Shown: positions 6,797 through 15,524, counted from the first letter of the stretch. The stretch is DNA of 26,403 nucleotides from JBBRWV01 sp038248985 (GCA_038248985.1 JBBRWV010000040.1:1-26403), one strand, 5' to 3'. The notes: generated by a model not told the origin, from the letters alone. Translations and numbers: made by a program.

Positions 6797-6826
6797 ATTA
6801 TGCTCGCGGCTACATGGGTTGTGCAA
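6797..6826 (-). promoter_or_regulatory. Putative promoter of the sigma factor / kinase operon
   Basis: On the minus strand, TTGCAC (6826-6821) and CATAAT (6802-6797) are separated by 18 bases. The -10 matches TATAAT at five of six positions. Transcription would start near 6790, leaving a leader of about 32 bases. The site lies in the gap after oppF, which argues that the signalling operon is separate from the transporter operon. Confidence 0.5.
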
Positions 6827-6836
6827 ATCACCGCGA

Positions 6837-7877
6837 TCATTGGGTAAGCCAGCACGCCGCCTGATGGCCCGCGGCCCCCTTCTGTTCCAGCGGCGGCATC
6901 TGGGAGACGCAGCGCGAATCTCTAGATTGCGCATACAGCGGGCAACGCGGATGAAACGGGCATCCGGCCGGCGGATTCGACGGGCTGGGCACCTCGCCCC
7001 GCAGAATAATCCGTTGATCAGTCTTGTTCGGCGTCGGCTTGGGCACTGCCGAAAGCAACGCAACCGTATAAGGATGCTTCGGGTTTTTGTAGAGCTCGCG
7101 GCTCTCAGAAAGCTCCACGATGCGGCCCAAATACATCACCGCCACGCGATCCGAAAAGTGCTCCACGACGGCCAGATTGTGCGCAATGAACAGGTAAGAG
7201 AGCCCCAATTCCTTCTGCAAATCCGCCATCAAGTTGAGGATCTGCGCCTGGATCGACACATCGAGCGCCGATACGGGTTCATCACACACGATGAATTTGG
7301 GCTCCAGCGCCAAGGCCCGCGCGATGCCGATACGCTGTCGCTGCCCGCCGGAAAATTCGTGGGGATAACGATTGGCCGCGGAGGTCGGCAGACCCACGCG
7401 ATCGAGCAATGCCGCCACGCGCTGGCGCACGTTCGAGCGATCCGCCAAGCGATGCACGAGAATCGGCTCACCGATGATGGAACCGACGGTCATGCGCGGG
7501 TTAAGCGACCCCACGGGGTCCTGAAAAACAATTTGAATATCCCGCCGCAGCAATCGCATCTCCGCGGCGCTTAGGCTGAAAACGTCACGGCCGTTGAAGG
7601 TAACACCGCCGGTAATGACATTTCCGCCTGTGGGCTCGACGAGCCGCAAAATCGTTCGGCCAATCGTTGTCTTGCCGCAGCCGGACTCCCCCACCAGCCC
7701 CAGCGTCTCGCCGCCAGTGACTTCAAACGATACGTCTTCGACCGCTTTGACGTACCCGGCAACGGACCGAAAAAAACCTTTGCGGATGGGAAAGTAAGTG
7801 CGTAAGTTCGTCACCTTCAGCAACGGCAAACCGATGCTGCGCGGGGTCGAAGTCGCGGGCGCGGCCATGGTCGTCAT
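6837..7877 (-). CDS. oppF: Peptide ABC transporter ATP-binding subunit (OppF/DppF type)
   Basis: A 346-residue ATPase of the oligopeptide importer family, working as a heterodimer with the preceding ATPase on the cytoplasmic face. The Walker A motif is GESGCGKTT (63-71), the signature SGGQRQR (176-182) and Walker B FIVCDEP (195-201). Conserved wording such as YPHEFSGGQRQRIGIARAL and PVSALDVSIQAQILNLM is typical of OppF. The C-terminal oligopeptide-binding extension holds a cysteine cluster (CPFHPRCP, then further Cys), as in family members that carry an iron-sulfur cluster. Its ATG overlaps the oppD stop by four bases, so translation is probably coupled. It is the last gene of the transporter operon. 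The exact substrate class cannot be told from the ATPase. Confidence 0.93.
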   Translation of the reverse strand: MTTMAAPATSTPRSIGLPLLKVTNLRTYFPIRKGFFRSVAGYVKAVEDVSFEVTGGETLGLVGESGCGKTTIGRTILRLVEPTGGNVITGGVTFNGRDVFSLSAAEMRLLRRDIQIVFQDPVGSLNPRMTVGSIIGEPILVHRLADRSNVRQRVAALLDRVGLPTSAANRYPHEFSGGQRQRIGIARALALEPKFIVCDEPVSALDVSIQAQILNLMADLQKELGLSYLFIAHNLAVVEHFSDRVAVMYLGRIVELSESRELYKNPKHPYTVALLSAVPKPTPNKTDQRIILRGEVPSPSNPPAGCPFHPRCPLYAQSRDSRCVSQMPPLEQKGAAGHQAACWLTQ

Positions 7878-8959
7878 GCTTTCTCCATCACCGGGAATGT
7901 GGCGGGCGCTGCCCGACGGAAGTTCAATGTCGGTATCGTCGCCTTGGCCTTTTCGTATCCCGGGGCATTCCAGGAAGCCACCCAGTGTTGCGGCTTCACT
8001 TCACGCAATTCCGGCGACGCCCGCAATTCCTTTTCGCGCACGCTGCCGGTGCATTCCGTGCAGCGGGCCGCGAAGCGACAGCCCTGGCCATACTGTGTCG
8101 GGCTGGGCACCATGCCGGGAATTGTAAACAGGCGTTCATGCTCCTGCCCCAATTTCGGAATGCACGCCAGCAACCCCTTCGTATACGGATGCAGCGGATT
8201 GGAAAACAGTTCGTTTACATCCGCATATTCCACGATTTTCCCCGCATACATCACCGCCACCACGTCCGCGTTCTCCGCGACCACTCCCAGATCGTGCGTG
8301 ATCAACAGGATGCCCATCCCGGTCTGGTGCTCGATCTCCCGCATCAACTCAAGAATCTGCGCCTGAATCGTCACATCCAGCGCCGTCGTCGGTTCGTCCG
8401 CGATCAGGATCGCCGGCTCGCACGCCAGCGCCATCGCAATCATGATCCGCTGCTTCATCCCTCCAGACATCTGATGCGGATACTCCTGCAGCCGGCGCCT
8501 TGGCTCAGAAATCCCCACCCGCTGCAACGCCTGCTCGGCAATCTCCTGGGCCTGCGCAAAGTTCACATTCTGATGCAGCAGAATTGCTTCCATGATCTGA
8601 TCGCCGATGGTGAAAACCGGGTTGAGCGACGTCATCGGCTCCTGGAAAATCATCGCTATCTCCCCGCCCCGGATCTTCTGCATCTGCTTTTCGCTCGCCT
8701 TCAGCAGATCCTGTCCTTTGAAGTGAATGCTGCCGCTGGCATATTCCGCCGGCGGCGTCGCCAGCAACCGCATGATCGACATGGATGTGACCGATTTGCC
8801 GCAGCCCGATTCGCCCACAATCGCCAGTGTTTGATTGGAAAACAGCGAGAACGACACGCCATCGACCGCACGTGCCACACCCGATTCCATATGAAAATAC
8901 GTCGCAAGATTGCGAACTTCCAAGAGAGGTTTATCTACAATGGCTGCAATGTCGGTCAT
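7874..8959 (-). CDS. oppD: Peptide ABC transporter ATP-binding subunit (OppD/DppD type)
   Basis: A 361-residue ATPase paired with OppF. Walker A is GESGCGKS (49-56). The sequence also has the Q-loop IFQEPMTSLNP, the signature SGGMKQR and Walker B ILIADEPTTALDVT, then the H-loop LLITHDLGVV. All are typical of OppD/DppD, which usually reads MSGGMRQR at the signature. The C-terminal extension HPYTKGLLACIP is the family's oligopeptide region; three cysteines (CRFAARCTEC) follow. The frame opens nine bases earlier with GTG8968, but ATG8959 has AGGTG eight bases upstream and is preferred. It begins 15 bases after the stop of oppC and overlaps oppF by four bases. Confidence 0.93.
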   Translation of the reverse strand: MTDIAAIVDKPLLEVRNLATYFHMESGVARAVDGVSFSLFSNQTLAIVGESGCGKSVTSMSIMRLLATPPAEYASGSIHFKGQDLLKASEKQMQKIRGGEIAMIFQEPMTSLNPVFTIGDQIMEAILLHQNVNFAQAQEIAEQALQRVGISEPRRRLQEYPHQMSGGMKQRIMIAMALACEPAILIADEPTTALDVTIQAQILELMREIEHQTGMGILLITHDLGVVAENADVVAVMYAGKIVEYADVNELFSNPLHPYTKGLLACIPKLGQEHERLFTIPGMVPSPTQYGQGCRFAARCTECTGSVREKELRASPELREVKPQHWVASWNAPGYEKAKATIPTLNFRRAAPATFPVMEKA

Positions 8960-8974
8960 CAAAAGCACACCTGT

Positions 8975-10249
8975 TTAGCGAACACGGTTCGTACGCGGAT
9001 CGATGGCGTCACGAAGCCCTTCGCCGATGATGTTATACGAAAAGACAGTCAAAAAAATCATGAATCCCGGGGCTATGGCCAGCCACCACCGGAATGTCTC
9101 GGCCGGGTTTCCCGCTTCATTCAGCAGGGCGCCCCAGGAAGGCGTCGGTGGCTCGACCCCCACGCCGAGAAACGACAGACCACTTTCCGACATAATCGCA
9201 CCGGCAATTCCAAATGTGGCGGTGACAATGATCGGGGTCAGGGCATTCGGCAGCATGTGACGGAAAAGCAAGCGGCGCAGAGGCAATCCCGTAGCTATGG
9301 CCGCGTGAACGTAGTCCAGCTTGCGCAGCTTCAAAAACTCCGCGCGCGTAAAACGGGCAACTCCTGTCCATCCGGTCAATCCCAGGATAACCATGATCAT
9401 AAAGATGTTGCGCCCATACGTCGCTACGAAGATGAGAATCAATATAAACGTGGGAACGGCCTCAAAGATTTCAACCAGGCGCATCCCCAGCAAATCCACC
9501 TTCGATGCAAAATAGCCCATCATCGCCCCAATGGTGATGCCGATGATCAAAACGATGGCCTCCGCGACGAACCCAATCCCCATCACAACGCGCGTACTCC
9601 ACAGCAGCCTCGATAACGCATCCCGCCCGATGCCATCCGTGCCCAGCCAGTGATCCGCCGAGGGAAACTCAAAGGTGCGGTTCGCAATAAGCGGCTCTTG
9701 TTCCGAAGAACTCCAGTGGACAGGCGGGAATAGGGCCCCGGACGCCCTCCCCTCCTTAATCATGGCTTCATACGAGCGATAATCATTGGGGTTTAGCGGG
9801 CTTCCGTGAAAGTAAAACAAAGCGCCCGAGATCAACATCACAATGCCCATGATTATAAACAGCGTTTCACAACGAGCCGCGGATCGGTCTTCTCGATCGA
9901 CGATCGTTCGTCCGAACCTGCGATAAAAAAACGCAAACGCCACTGCCCCGGCAAAGATAACCAGCAGGCATAGATCCAGTGCCGACAGCGTCGCAAACAA
10001 TGGCCAGTGCCGCACATGCCCCGCTTTCGTAGGGTATACAATGGTGTAAGGGTGGCCATTGGCAATGAACGGCACAAACACCGCGAGTAATGCAATACAC
10101 GCGATATGCCCGCAGGCGATGAGATTGAGCCAACGCCGCGAGAACGCGCGCCCCGCGACCTGCCAAAAGCTGACGCCTTCGGTACGGGGTTCGAGTGCGG
10201 GAGTTGCTGGGTCGGCAATCATCACAGGTTTTAGGACTCCGGAAAACAT
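8975..10249 (-). CDS. oppC: Peptide ABC transporter permease, OppC type with extra N-terminal membrane helices
   Basis: A 424-residue inner-membrane subunit, longer than the usual 290-340 residues. The first helix is at about 42-62. The canonical segment HWLGTDGIGRDALSRLLW begins near residue 200, and the ATPase-coupling (EAA) loop GLPLRRLLFRHMLPNALTP near 321. The C-terminal half is typical, with SESGLSFLGVGVEPPTPSWG. Between helix 1 and the canonical part lies an insert of roughly 90 residues with two further hydrophobic helices (about 89-108 and 129-147). YejE-like permeases are also longer, so a microcin-C-type relationship is possible. The ATG at 10249 overlaps the oppB stop (TGATG), giving translational coupling; an in-frame ATG at 10222 is the alternative. 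Confidence 0.9.
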   Translation of the reverse strand: MFSGVLKPVMIADPATPALEPRTEGVSFWQVAGRAFSRRWLNLIACGHIACIALLAVFVPFIANGHPYTIVYPTKAGHVRHWPLFATLSALDLCLLVIFAGAVAFAFFYRRFGRTIVDREDRSAARCETLFIIMGIVMLISGALFYFHGSPLNPNDYRSYEAMIKEGRASGALFPPVHWSSSEQEPLIANRTFEFPSADHWLGTDGIGRDALSRLLWSTRVVMGIGFVAEAIVLIIGITIGAMMGYFASKVDLLGMRLVEIFEAVPTFILILIFVATYGRNIFMIMVILGLTGWTGVARFTRAEFLKLRKLDYVHAAIATGLPLRRLLFRHMLPNALTPIIVTATFGIAGAIMSESGLSFLGVGVEPPTPSWGALLNEAGNPAETFRWWLAIAPGFMIFLTVFSYNIIGEGLRDAIDPRTNRVR

Positions 10250-11304
10250 CAATCGTAACTTACCCGCGGATCCGCAATGGCATAGCAGATATCAGTGATC
10301 AAATACGAGATCAGTACAATCGCGCCGCTCACCAAACCCGTCGCCTGAATTACCGGCAAATCCCGCCCCAATGTAGCCTGGTAAGTCAACTCGCCCATGC
10401 CCTTGATGGAAAACATGGTCTCAATAATGACCGATCCGCCCAACAATCCCGGGATAATGCCCGCGGCAATCGTAATCAACGGCAACAGGCTGTTTCGAAA
10501 AACATGCCGCGTGGCAATGACAAAGCCGGATAGCCCCTTCGCACGCGCCGTTCGGGCATAGTCCAGTTCCAGGTTATCCAACATGCTGGCACGCATCTGT
10601 TTGCTCAGATAGGCAAAGCCCCCGTAGGTGCTTACGAGAATCGGCAACGCCAGATGCCACAGGTAATCCATGGCATACTCAAAAAACGTGTGACTGGTGG
10701 TGTCGGTGACATGCAGCCCCGCCGCCGGAAACCAGGCAAGGTAATCTCGGTTGGCAAGAAACCCTATCGCCATCGAACCGATCCAGATAACCGGAAGCGA
10801 ATAAAGTGAAATCGTAAAAAATGACCATGCGTGATCAAACGTGGCGCCACGTCGTGCCGCCGAGAGCATGCCGCCAGGAATGGCAATCATATACACAATT
10901 ACCGTCGCAATGATGTTGATGCTGATGGTGACGGGAAGCCTCTCTTTGATCAATTCCACAATCGGTTTTCTGTACTTGACGGAAGTGCCAAGGTCCACCA
11001 CCGGCCCCGGTATATTGACCCCTGAGACCGAGTATGTATCGATCTTCACCGTTTTACCCAACCAGACAAAATACTGCTTCCACATGGGGATAGCCGCACC
11101 GTTTTTGTCCACCATCCCCAGACGCTCCTTCGCCCTGCGAATTTCTTCATTGCGGGCCTCGGAGCTTTGCATCTCGCCGCCGGAGGATAGCGCCGACCCG
11201 CTCGCCACGCCCGGCGCAAAACGCAACACCATAAACAGCATCAAGGTCATACCGATCAGTGTCGGTATCATCAGGAATATGCGTCTTAGAATATAGGTAA
11301 GCAT
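10249..11304 (-). CDS. oppB: Peptide ABC transporter permease, OppB type
   Basis: A 351-residue inner-membrane subunit that forms the transport path with an OppC partner. The N-terminus MLTYILRRIFLMIPTLIGM and the first helix are characteristic. The EAA loop DYARTARAKGLSGFVIATRH and the ending LISYLITDICYAIADPRVSYD fit OppB. The periplasmic region between helix 1 and the core (about 33-120) is longer than in compact OppB proteins and charged, containing EEIRRAKERLGM. A weak ribosome binding site precedes ATG11304. It starts 28 bases after the binding-protein stop, and its own stop overlaps the start of oppC. It is the only OppB-type gene in the cluster although two OppC-type genes are present. 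Confidence 0.92.
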   Translation of the reverse strand: MLTYILRRIFLMIPTLIGMTLMLFMVLRFAPGVASGSALSSGGEMQSSEARNEEIRRAKERLGMVDKNGAAIPMWKQYFVWLGKTVKIDTYSVSGVNIPGPVVDLGTSVKYRKPIVELIKERLPVTISINIIATVIVYMIAIPGGMLSAARRGATFDHAWSFFTISLYSLPVIWIGSMAIGFLANRDYLAWFPAAGLHVTDTTSHTFFEYAMDYLWHLALPILVSTYGGFAYLSKQMRASMLDNLELDYARTARAKGLSGFVIATRHVFRNSLLPLITIAAGIIPGLLGGSVIIETMFSIKGMGELTYQATLGRDLPVIQATGLVSGAIVLISYLITDICYAIADPRVSYD

Positions 11305-11332
11305 GCACTTCTATTTTTATTTGCCGAAGAAA

Positions 11333-13171
11333 TCAACGATACTTTTGCTGCAACGAGGGAACGTACCAGTCATCCCGGTTGACGCCTACCAGGTAAGGTT
11401 CGGCGTTCTTGATCCGACCGTTTAAAAAGGATGTGGACAAAGAGGTGTGCAGGAAAACATAAGGCTGTTCTTCATTAAGAATCTGATGAAACTTGTGCCA
11501 AAGAACCATTCGCTTTTCCTCATCCAACTCCTTCCGGGCATCCTCAATAAGTTTATCGGCCTCGGCGTTGGCAAAGCCAATGGCATTCGAACCTTTATCC
11601 TTGGCCGAGTTCGAATGCCAAATTTGGTACGGATCGCCTTCAATGCTGCCCGTCCATCGCAGCATGGAGGCGTCAAAATCACGATTATTGAGTTTGTCGA
11701 CCAGCACGGAAAACTCCGTGGGAAGGATACGCACATCAATCCCCACCTTTTTGAACTGCTCCTTCACATACGATGCAATCTGTTCGTAGTTGGAGCTTTG
11801 CGCGGGAATCATCAAACTAAAACGAAACTCCACCCCGTCGCGTTCCAGCACATCGTTGGAATTTAGCTTCCATCCCGCATCAGTCAACTTCTTGCGCGCC
11901 CCCTCGGGATCATAAGGCCAGGGCTGAATACTCTTGTCGTTTTGGGGCACGATCGGCGAAAAGGGTCCCGTAATTTCCGATGATAAATCTTTTTCAATCG
12001 TGTGGATGATTGCACGACGGTCAATCAACATCGTCAAAGCCTGACGCGTGATCTTGTCCTTGAAGATCGGTTTGCGCAGGTTCCATCCGATATACCGATA
12101 ACCCGCGTTAGGTCTCTGGTACTTGAAGACCTTGAACTTTTTGAGAAACTCGGGATCGCTGGAAAACTTTATAAACTGGTCGGGCTGGGGCGTTACCCCA
12201 TCGATTTCTTCGTTCTGAAAAGCTTGCAGGGCCGCCTGTGAGTTGGATATGAAACGATAAACAATCCGATCAAAACTCGGCCTGGTTCCCCAATAATTTT
12301 CATTGCGAACCAGGGTGATTTGCTGCCCTTTTTCCCATTTCTTAGGATCAAATAAATAGGGGCCGGAACCTATCAAATGATCCGTTCGGGCGTTGTACTC
12401 TTTGACGTCCTTAAAGGCGTATAGATGCTGCGGAATAATTTCGAAAAATTGCCCCGTCACTTCCAGCCCCTGGAAATAGGGCTCATGCAATTTGATATCG
12501 ATCGTGCGATCATCGATTTTCTTGACGTATTCAATCTTTTTGAGATAGGACTGCAGGCTATCCGCCTCAATTCCGGGCGTCATCACCGTAGTGAAGCTGA
12601 ACACCACGTCATCCGCCGTAATCGGAGTACGGTCTGAAAACCAGATATTCTTCCGCAGCACGAAACGATAACGCAATTCTTTGGGGAAAGTCTCGTAGCT
12701 CTCCGCCAGGTAAGGTTCGTAGAGTAGCGTTTCCGGATTCCGCGTGATCAGCGTCTCCAAAACAGGACGCTGTACTTCATTTCCATACGCATCCTTATCG
12801 ATATAAGGCGTAACAACCGCAGGTTCGCTTCCCAAGTTCTGCACAATCCAGTCACCGCTGGCATAATCCGGAAAACCATGCGGTTCACGCGGTGTCGTCG
12901 GTGCCTCGGGATAAAAAACGTATTCACCCCCCTGCTCATTCTTGCGGCGAATATTCACCGGTTTAACCCCCTGCACACCCTCCGCCTGAGTGGTGGAATA
13001 TGTCCGCACCCCCGAAGCCAGCAACACGTTCAACTTGCTCAACTCCGTCCGAACATCATTCAATCGATGCTCCTGACGTGAAAACTGCGCACTGGCCCAG
13101 ATGACCGCGCCCAAAACAAGGATCAATATAAAAGCAAAAACTGCGTCTTTGAAAGTAAATCGATTGTTCAT
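11333..13171 (-). CDS. oppA: Peptide ABC transporter substrate-binding protein, membrane-anchored (SBP_bac_5)
   Basis: A 612-residue periplasmic-facing receptor that delivers peptides to the permease. Family 5 features are visible, such as PYLAESYETFPKELRYRFVLRK, the segment ITADDVVFSFTTV, and the late DFDASMLRWTGSIEGDPYQIWHS. The N-terminus has one hydrophobic helix (about 10-28) without a lipobox cysteine or a clear signal-peptidase site. It is followed by a charged, heptad-like stretch (RQEHRLNDVRTELSKLNVLLAS), so the protein is probably anchored by an uncleaved helix and may oligomerise. The frame extends upstream, but ATG13171 has GGGAG six bases before it. Two hairpins lie in the 87-base gap ahead of it. 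GC content is lower here than in flanking genes (42-55% in lines I counted). Confidence 0.92.
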   Translation of the reverse strand: MNNRFTFKDAVFAFILILVLGAVIWASAQFSRQEHRLNDVRTELSKLNVLLASGVRTYSTTQAEGVQGVKPVNIRRKNEQGGEYVFYPEAPTTPREPHGFPDYASGDWIVQNLGSEPAVVTPYIDKDAYGNEVQRPVLETLITRNPETLLYEPYLAESYETFPKELRYRFVLRKNIWFSDRTPITADDVVFSFTTVMTPGIEADSLQSYLKKIEYVKKIDDRTIDIKLHEPYFQGLEVTGQFFEIIPQHLYAFKDVKEYNARTDHLIGSGPYLFDPKKWEKGQQITLVRNENYWGTRPSFDRIVYRFISNSQAALQAFQNEEIDGVTPQPDQFIKFSSDPEFLKKFKVFKYQRPNAGYRYIGWNLRKPIFKDKITRQALTMLIDRRAIIHTIEKDLSSEITGPFSPIVPQNDKSIQPWPYDPEGARKKLTDAGWKLNSNDVLERDGVEFRFSLMIPAQSSNYEQIASYVKEQFKKVGIDVRILPTEFSVLVDKLNNRDFDASMLRWTGSIEGDPYQIWHSNSAKDKGSNAIGFANAEADKLIEDARKELDEEKRMVLWHKFHQILNEEQPYVFLHTSLSTSFLNGRIKNAEPYLVGVNRDDWYVPSLQQKYR

Positions 13172-13195
13172 GCGTACTCCCGCGGGAAGAAGAAT

Positions 13196-13224
13196 AACAC
13201 CGTAGTGTTGCCGCAGTGTGGCAA
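13196..13224 (-). other. Two small hairpins upstream of the binding-protein gene
   Basis: AACAC (13196-13200) pairs with GTGTT (13205-13209), and TTGCC (13208-13212) pairs with GGCAA (13220-13224). The two stems share two bases, so only one can form fully. They lie between the second OppC-type gene and the binding-protein gene, where processing or mRNA stability often raises binding-protein output. Function is inference. Confidence 0.3.
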
Positions 13225-13258
13225 ATGTTATCAATGGTACACGGCTTTCAAGGAGACG

Positions 13259-14230
13259 TCACCGGCTCGATTTTGGATCCAGCGCATCCCGCAGCCCGTC
13301 CCCCACAAAATTCAGACACAATAACGTCACACTCAGCCCCAAGCAGGGCCACAAGATCAGCCACCAACGCACTTGTACGGGGTTCAACGCATCAATCCCC
13401 TCCGAGGCCATATTCCCCCAGCTTGGTAACGGCGCTTGGATACCCAGACCCAAAAACGACAGAAAACTCTCCGACAGAATCGCCTGCGGCACCGTCAAGG
13501 TCGCATACACCAGGATCGGCCCCACCAGATTCGGCAAAATGTGCTGCAACAAAATCCGCGGGTTGGTGAATCCCAACGCCCGGCACGCCTCGATAAAGGG
13601 CTGCTCCCGCAGGCTCAGCACCTGTCCGCGCACCACCCGCGCCATCGTCAGCCAACTCACCGACGCAATGCCCACCAGCAACACCAGAATATTCGCCCAC
13701 GCCGCCACCGCCGATGATTCCGGATTATTCGTCAGCTGCTGCAAAAACTTCGTAAAAATCGGAACCAGCACCACCCGCATCAGGATCACCAGCAGGATGT
13801 ACGGCAGGCCATACAGAATATCGACCAGCCGCATCAGAAACGCGTCCACTCGCCCGCCAACATACCCCGAGAGCAAACCCACAGACGTCCCGATCACCAC
13901 CGAAATCAATGCCGCCGCCAGCCCAATCGCCAGCGAAATCGTACCCCCCAATAGAAAACGCGTCAGAATATCGCGCGACAAACTATCCGTCCCAAAAACG
14001 AACTGCCAACTCGGCTCCTCAAAAACATGCAACAAGTCGTGCTGATCGTTGTAATTATTCAGCGTCCACGGCAGCGAACTAAAACAGGCCCCCAACACCA
14101 GGGCCAGCACCACCATCCCCGCCACGGCAAATATATTGCGCCGGAACCGCCGCCGCGCCATCGCCCACGGGCTGCGCAACGCCGCCGATTCCAGCACCAG
14201 CGTTTCAGAAATTGTGGATAGGGCGCTCAT
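13259..14230 (-). CDS. Second OppC/DppC-type ABC transporter permease
   Basis: A 323-residue inner-membrane permease. After helix 1 comes FVFGTDSLSRDILTRFLLGG, the OppC/DppC signature. The EAA loop is REQPFIEACRALGFTNPRILLQHILPN, and the ending SFLSFLGLGIQAPLPSWGNM and LNFVGDGLRDALDP are typical. It is of normal length and differs clearly from the enlarged OppC encoded at 8975-10249. It is the first transporter gene in transcription order, with no OppB-type partner beside it. The start is uncertain. ATG14230 has no ribosome binding site, ATG14239 has a weak GGTG, and the long frame reaching 14347 would overlap lysC. A promoter-like pair at 14238-14265 would start transcription almost at ATG14230, giving a leaderless message. 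Confidence 0.9.
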   Translation of the reverse strand: MSALSTISETLVLESAALRSPWAMARRRFRRNIFAVAGMVVLALVLGACFSSLPWTLNNYNDQHDLLHVFEEPSWQFVFGTDSLSRDILTRFLLGGTISLAIGLAAALISVVIGTSVGLLSGYVGGRVDAFLMRLVDILYGLPYILLVILMRVVLVPIFTKFLQQLTNNPESSAVAAWANILVLLVGIASVSWLTMARVVRGQVLSLREQPFIEACRALGFTNPRILLQHILPNLVGPILVYATLTVPQAILSESFLSFLGLGIQAPLPSWGNMASEGIDALNPVQVRWWLILWPCLGLSVTLLCLNFVGDGLRDALDPKSSR

Positions 14231-14237
14231 TCGCCGC

Positions 14238-14265
14238 ATCGTAGGGCGCACCAGCGAAAATGCAA
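14238..14265 (-). promoter_or_regulatory. Putative promoter of the transporter operon
   Basis: On the minus strand, TTGCAT (14265-14260) and TACGAT (14243-14238) lie 16 bases apart. Transcription would begin at about 14231, next to ATG14230. It uses the same -35-like hexamer as lysC, proS and tRNA-Met. If ATG14239 is the true start, this reading would be wrong. Confidence 0.35.
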
Positions 14266-14291
14266 TCCCCCACCCACCGCCGCCGCCCGGA

Positions 14292-15524
14292 TCATTCCTT
14301 GCCCAGGTCAAACGCCGTATGCACCGCTCGCAGGGCCTTCTCCGCATCGCCCTTGGAAATAATGCACGAAATGCGAATCTCCGACGTGCTGATGTTCTGA
14401 ATATTCACTTCCTCTTTGGCCAGCGCCCCGAACATCTTCGCCGCCACGCCCGTCGATTGCTTCATGCCCACGCCCACCACTGACACCTTCGCCAGGTTCG
14501 TGTCATACAACGCATCGCCGCCGCCCAGGTCCTTCAACTTCCGATCGACCACCGGCTTGAGATCCGCCACGTCCCCGTGCTCCACGGTGAAAGAAACGTT
14601 CGCCGTCCCGTCCTCCATCGTGTTCTGAATGATGTCGTCAACGACGATGTTCGCTTCGCCCACCGCCGAAAAAATCTGCGCCACCATCCCCGGCCGATCC
14701 GCCAACCGCTTCAACGTCACGCGGGTCAGATCCTTCTTGAGCGCACATCCACTGACAACAATATGTTCCATCGCCTGGGTCTCCGCCATGATTAACGTGC
14801 CGGGCCGGTCATGCTGGCTGTTCCGCACATGAATCCGCACATTGTACTTCTTCGCAAATTCCACCGCGCGTGTCTGCAGCACCGACGCACCGACACTCGA
14901 CAGTTCCATCATCTCATCGTAGCTGATCTCGCGGATCAACCGCGCGTCCTTCACGATGCGCGGGTCCGCCGTGTAAATCCCGTCCACATCCGTGAAGTTC
15001 TCGCACATGTCCGCCTTCAACGCCGCTCCCAGCGCCACCAGCGACGCATTCGACCCGCCGCGCCCCAGCGTCGTCACGTCCCCCGACTCCGTCACCCCCT
15101 GAAAACCCGCCACGATCACGATCTTTCCCTTATCCAGTTGCTCCGTGATCCGCTTCTTGTCCAGCGGCTTGATGATCCGCGCCTTCGTATGCACCCCGTC
15201 CGTCACCAACCCAATCTGCCCGCCCGTAAATGAAATCGCCTCATGCCCCTGCGCCGCCAGCGCCATCGCGATCAACGCAATCGTCACCTGCTCGCCCGTG
15301 GCCAGAAGCTGGTCCATCTCACGCTTCGGGGGCTGCCCCGCCGCGTCGCCCCACACCTTCTTGGCGGACTCAATCAGCTCATCCGTCGTGTGCCCCATCG
15401 CCGACACCACCACCACCACCTGGCTGCCGCTCTGCTTCTGCGCCACCACTTTCCTGGCTGCGAGGTGAATCTTCTCGGCCGTCGCCACCGACGTCCCGCC
15501 GAACTTCTGAACAACTATGCCCAT
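14292..15524 (-). CDS. lysC: Aspartate kinase
   Basis: A 410-residue enzyme that phosphorylates L-aspartate, the first step toward lysine, threonine, methionine and diaminopimelate. The N-terminus MGIVVQKFGGTSVAT carries the kinase motif KFGGTS (7-12). TTLGRGGSNASLVALGAAL and CENFTDVDGIYTADPRIV are the conserved substrate-site segments. Two ACT regulatory domains fill the last third (RVTLKRLADRPGMVAQIFSAV, then the part beginning KVSVVGVGMKQSTGVAAKMF), as expected for a feedback-inhibited, monofunctional enzyme. The frame extends 18 codons upstream, but ATG15524 starts the conserved sequence and has an AAGGAACGG-like ribosome binding site. No lysine riboswitch fits in the short leader. It lies between proS and the transporter genes with its own promoter. 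Confidence 0.96.
   Translation of the reverse strand: MGIVVQKFGGTSVATAEKIHLAARKVVAQKQSGSQVVVVVSAMGHTTDELIESAKKVWGDAAGQPPKREMDQLLATGEQVTIALIAMALAAQGHEAISFTGGQIGLVTDGVHTKARIIKPLDKKRITEQLDKGKIVIVAGFQGVTESGDVTTLGRGGSNASLVALGAALKADMCENFTDVDGIYTADPRIVKDARLIREISYDEMMELSSVGASVLQTRAVEFAKKYNVRIHVRNSQHDRPGTLIMAETQAMEHIVVSGCALKKDLTRVTLKRLADRPGMVAQIFSAVGEANIVVDDIIQNTMEDGTANVSFTVEHGDVADLKPVVDRKLKDLGGGDALYDTNLAKVSVVGVGMKQSTGVAAKMFGALAKEEVNIQNISTSEIRISCIISKGDAEKALRAVHTAFDLGKE

Noticed and set aside
7985..9616. 543-residue plus-strand frame opposite the transporter ATPase and permease genes
   Set aside because: Arg/His/Gln-rich antisense translation without recognisable motifs; the minus-strand genes have full ABC signatures.
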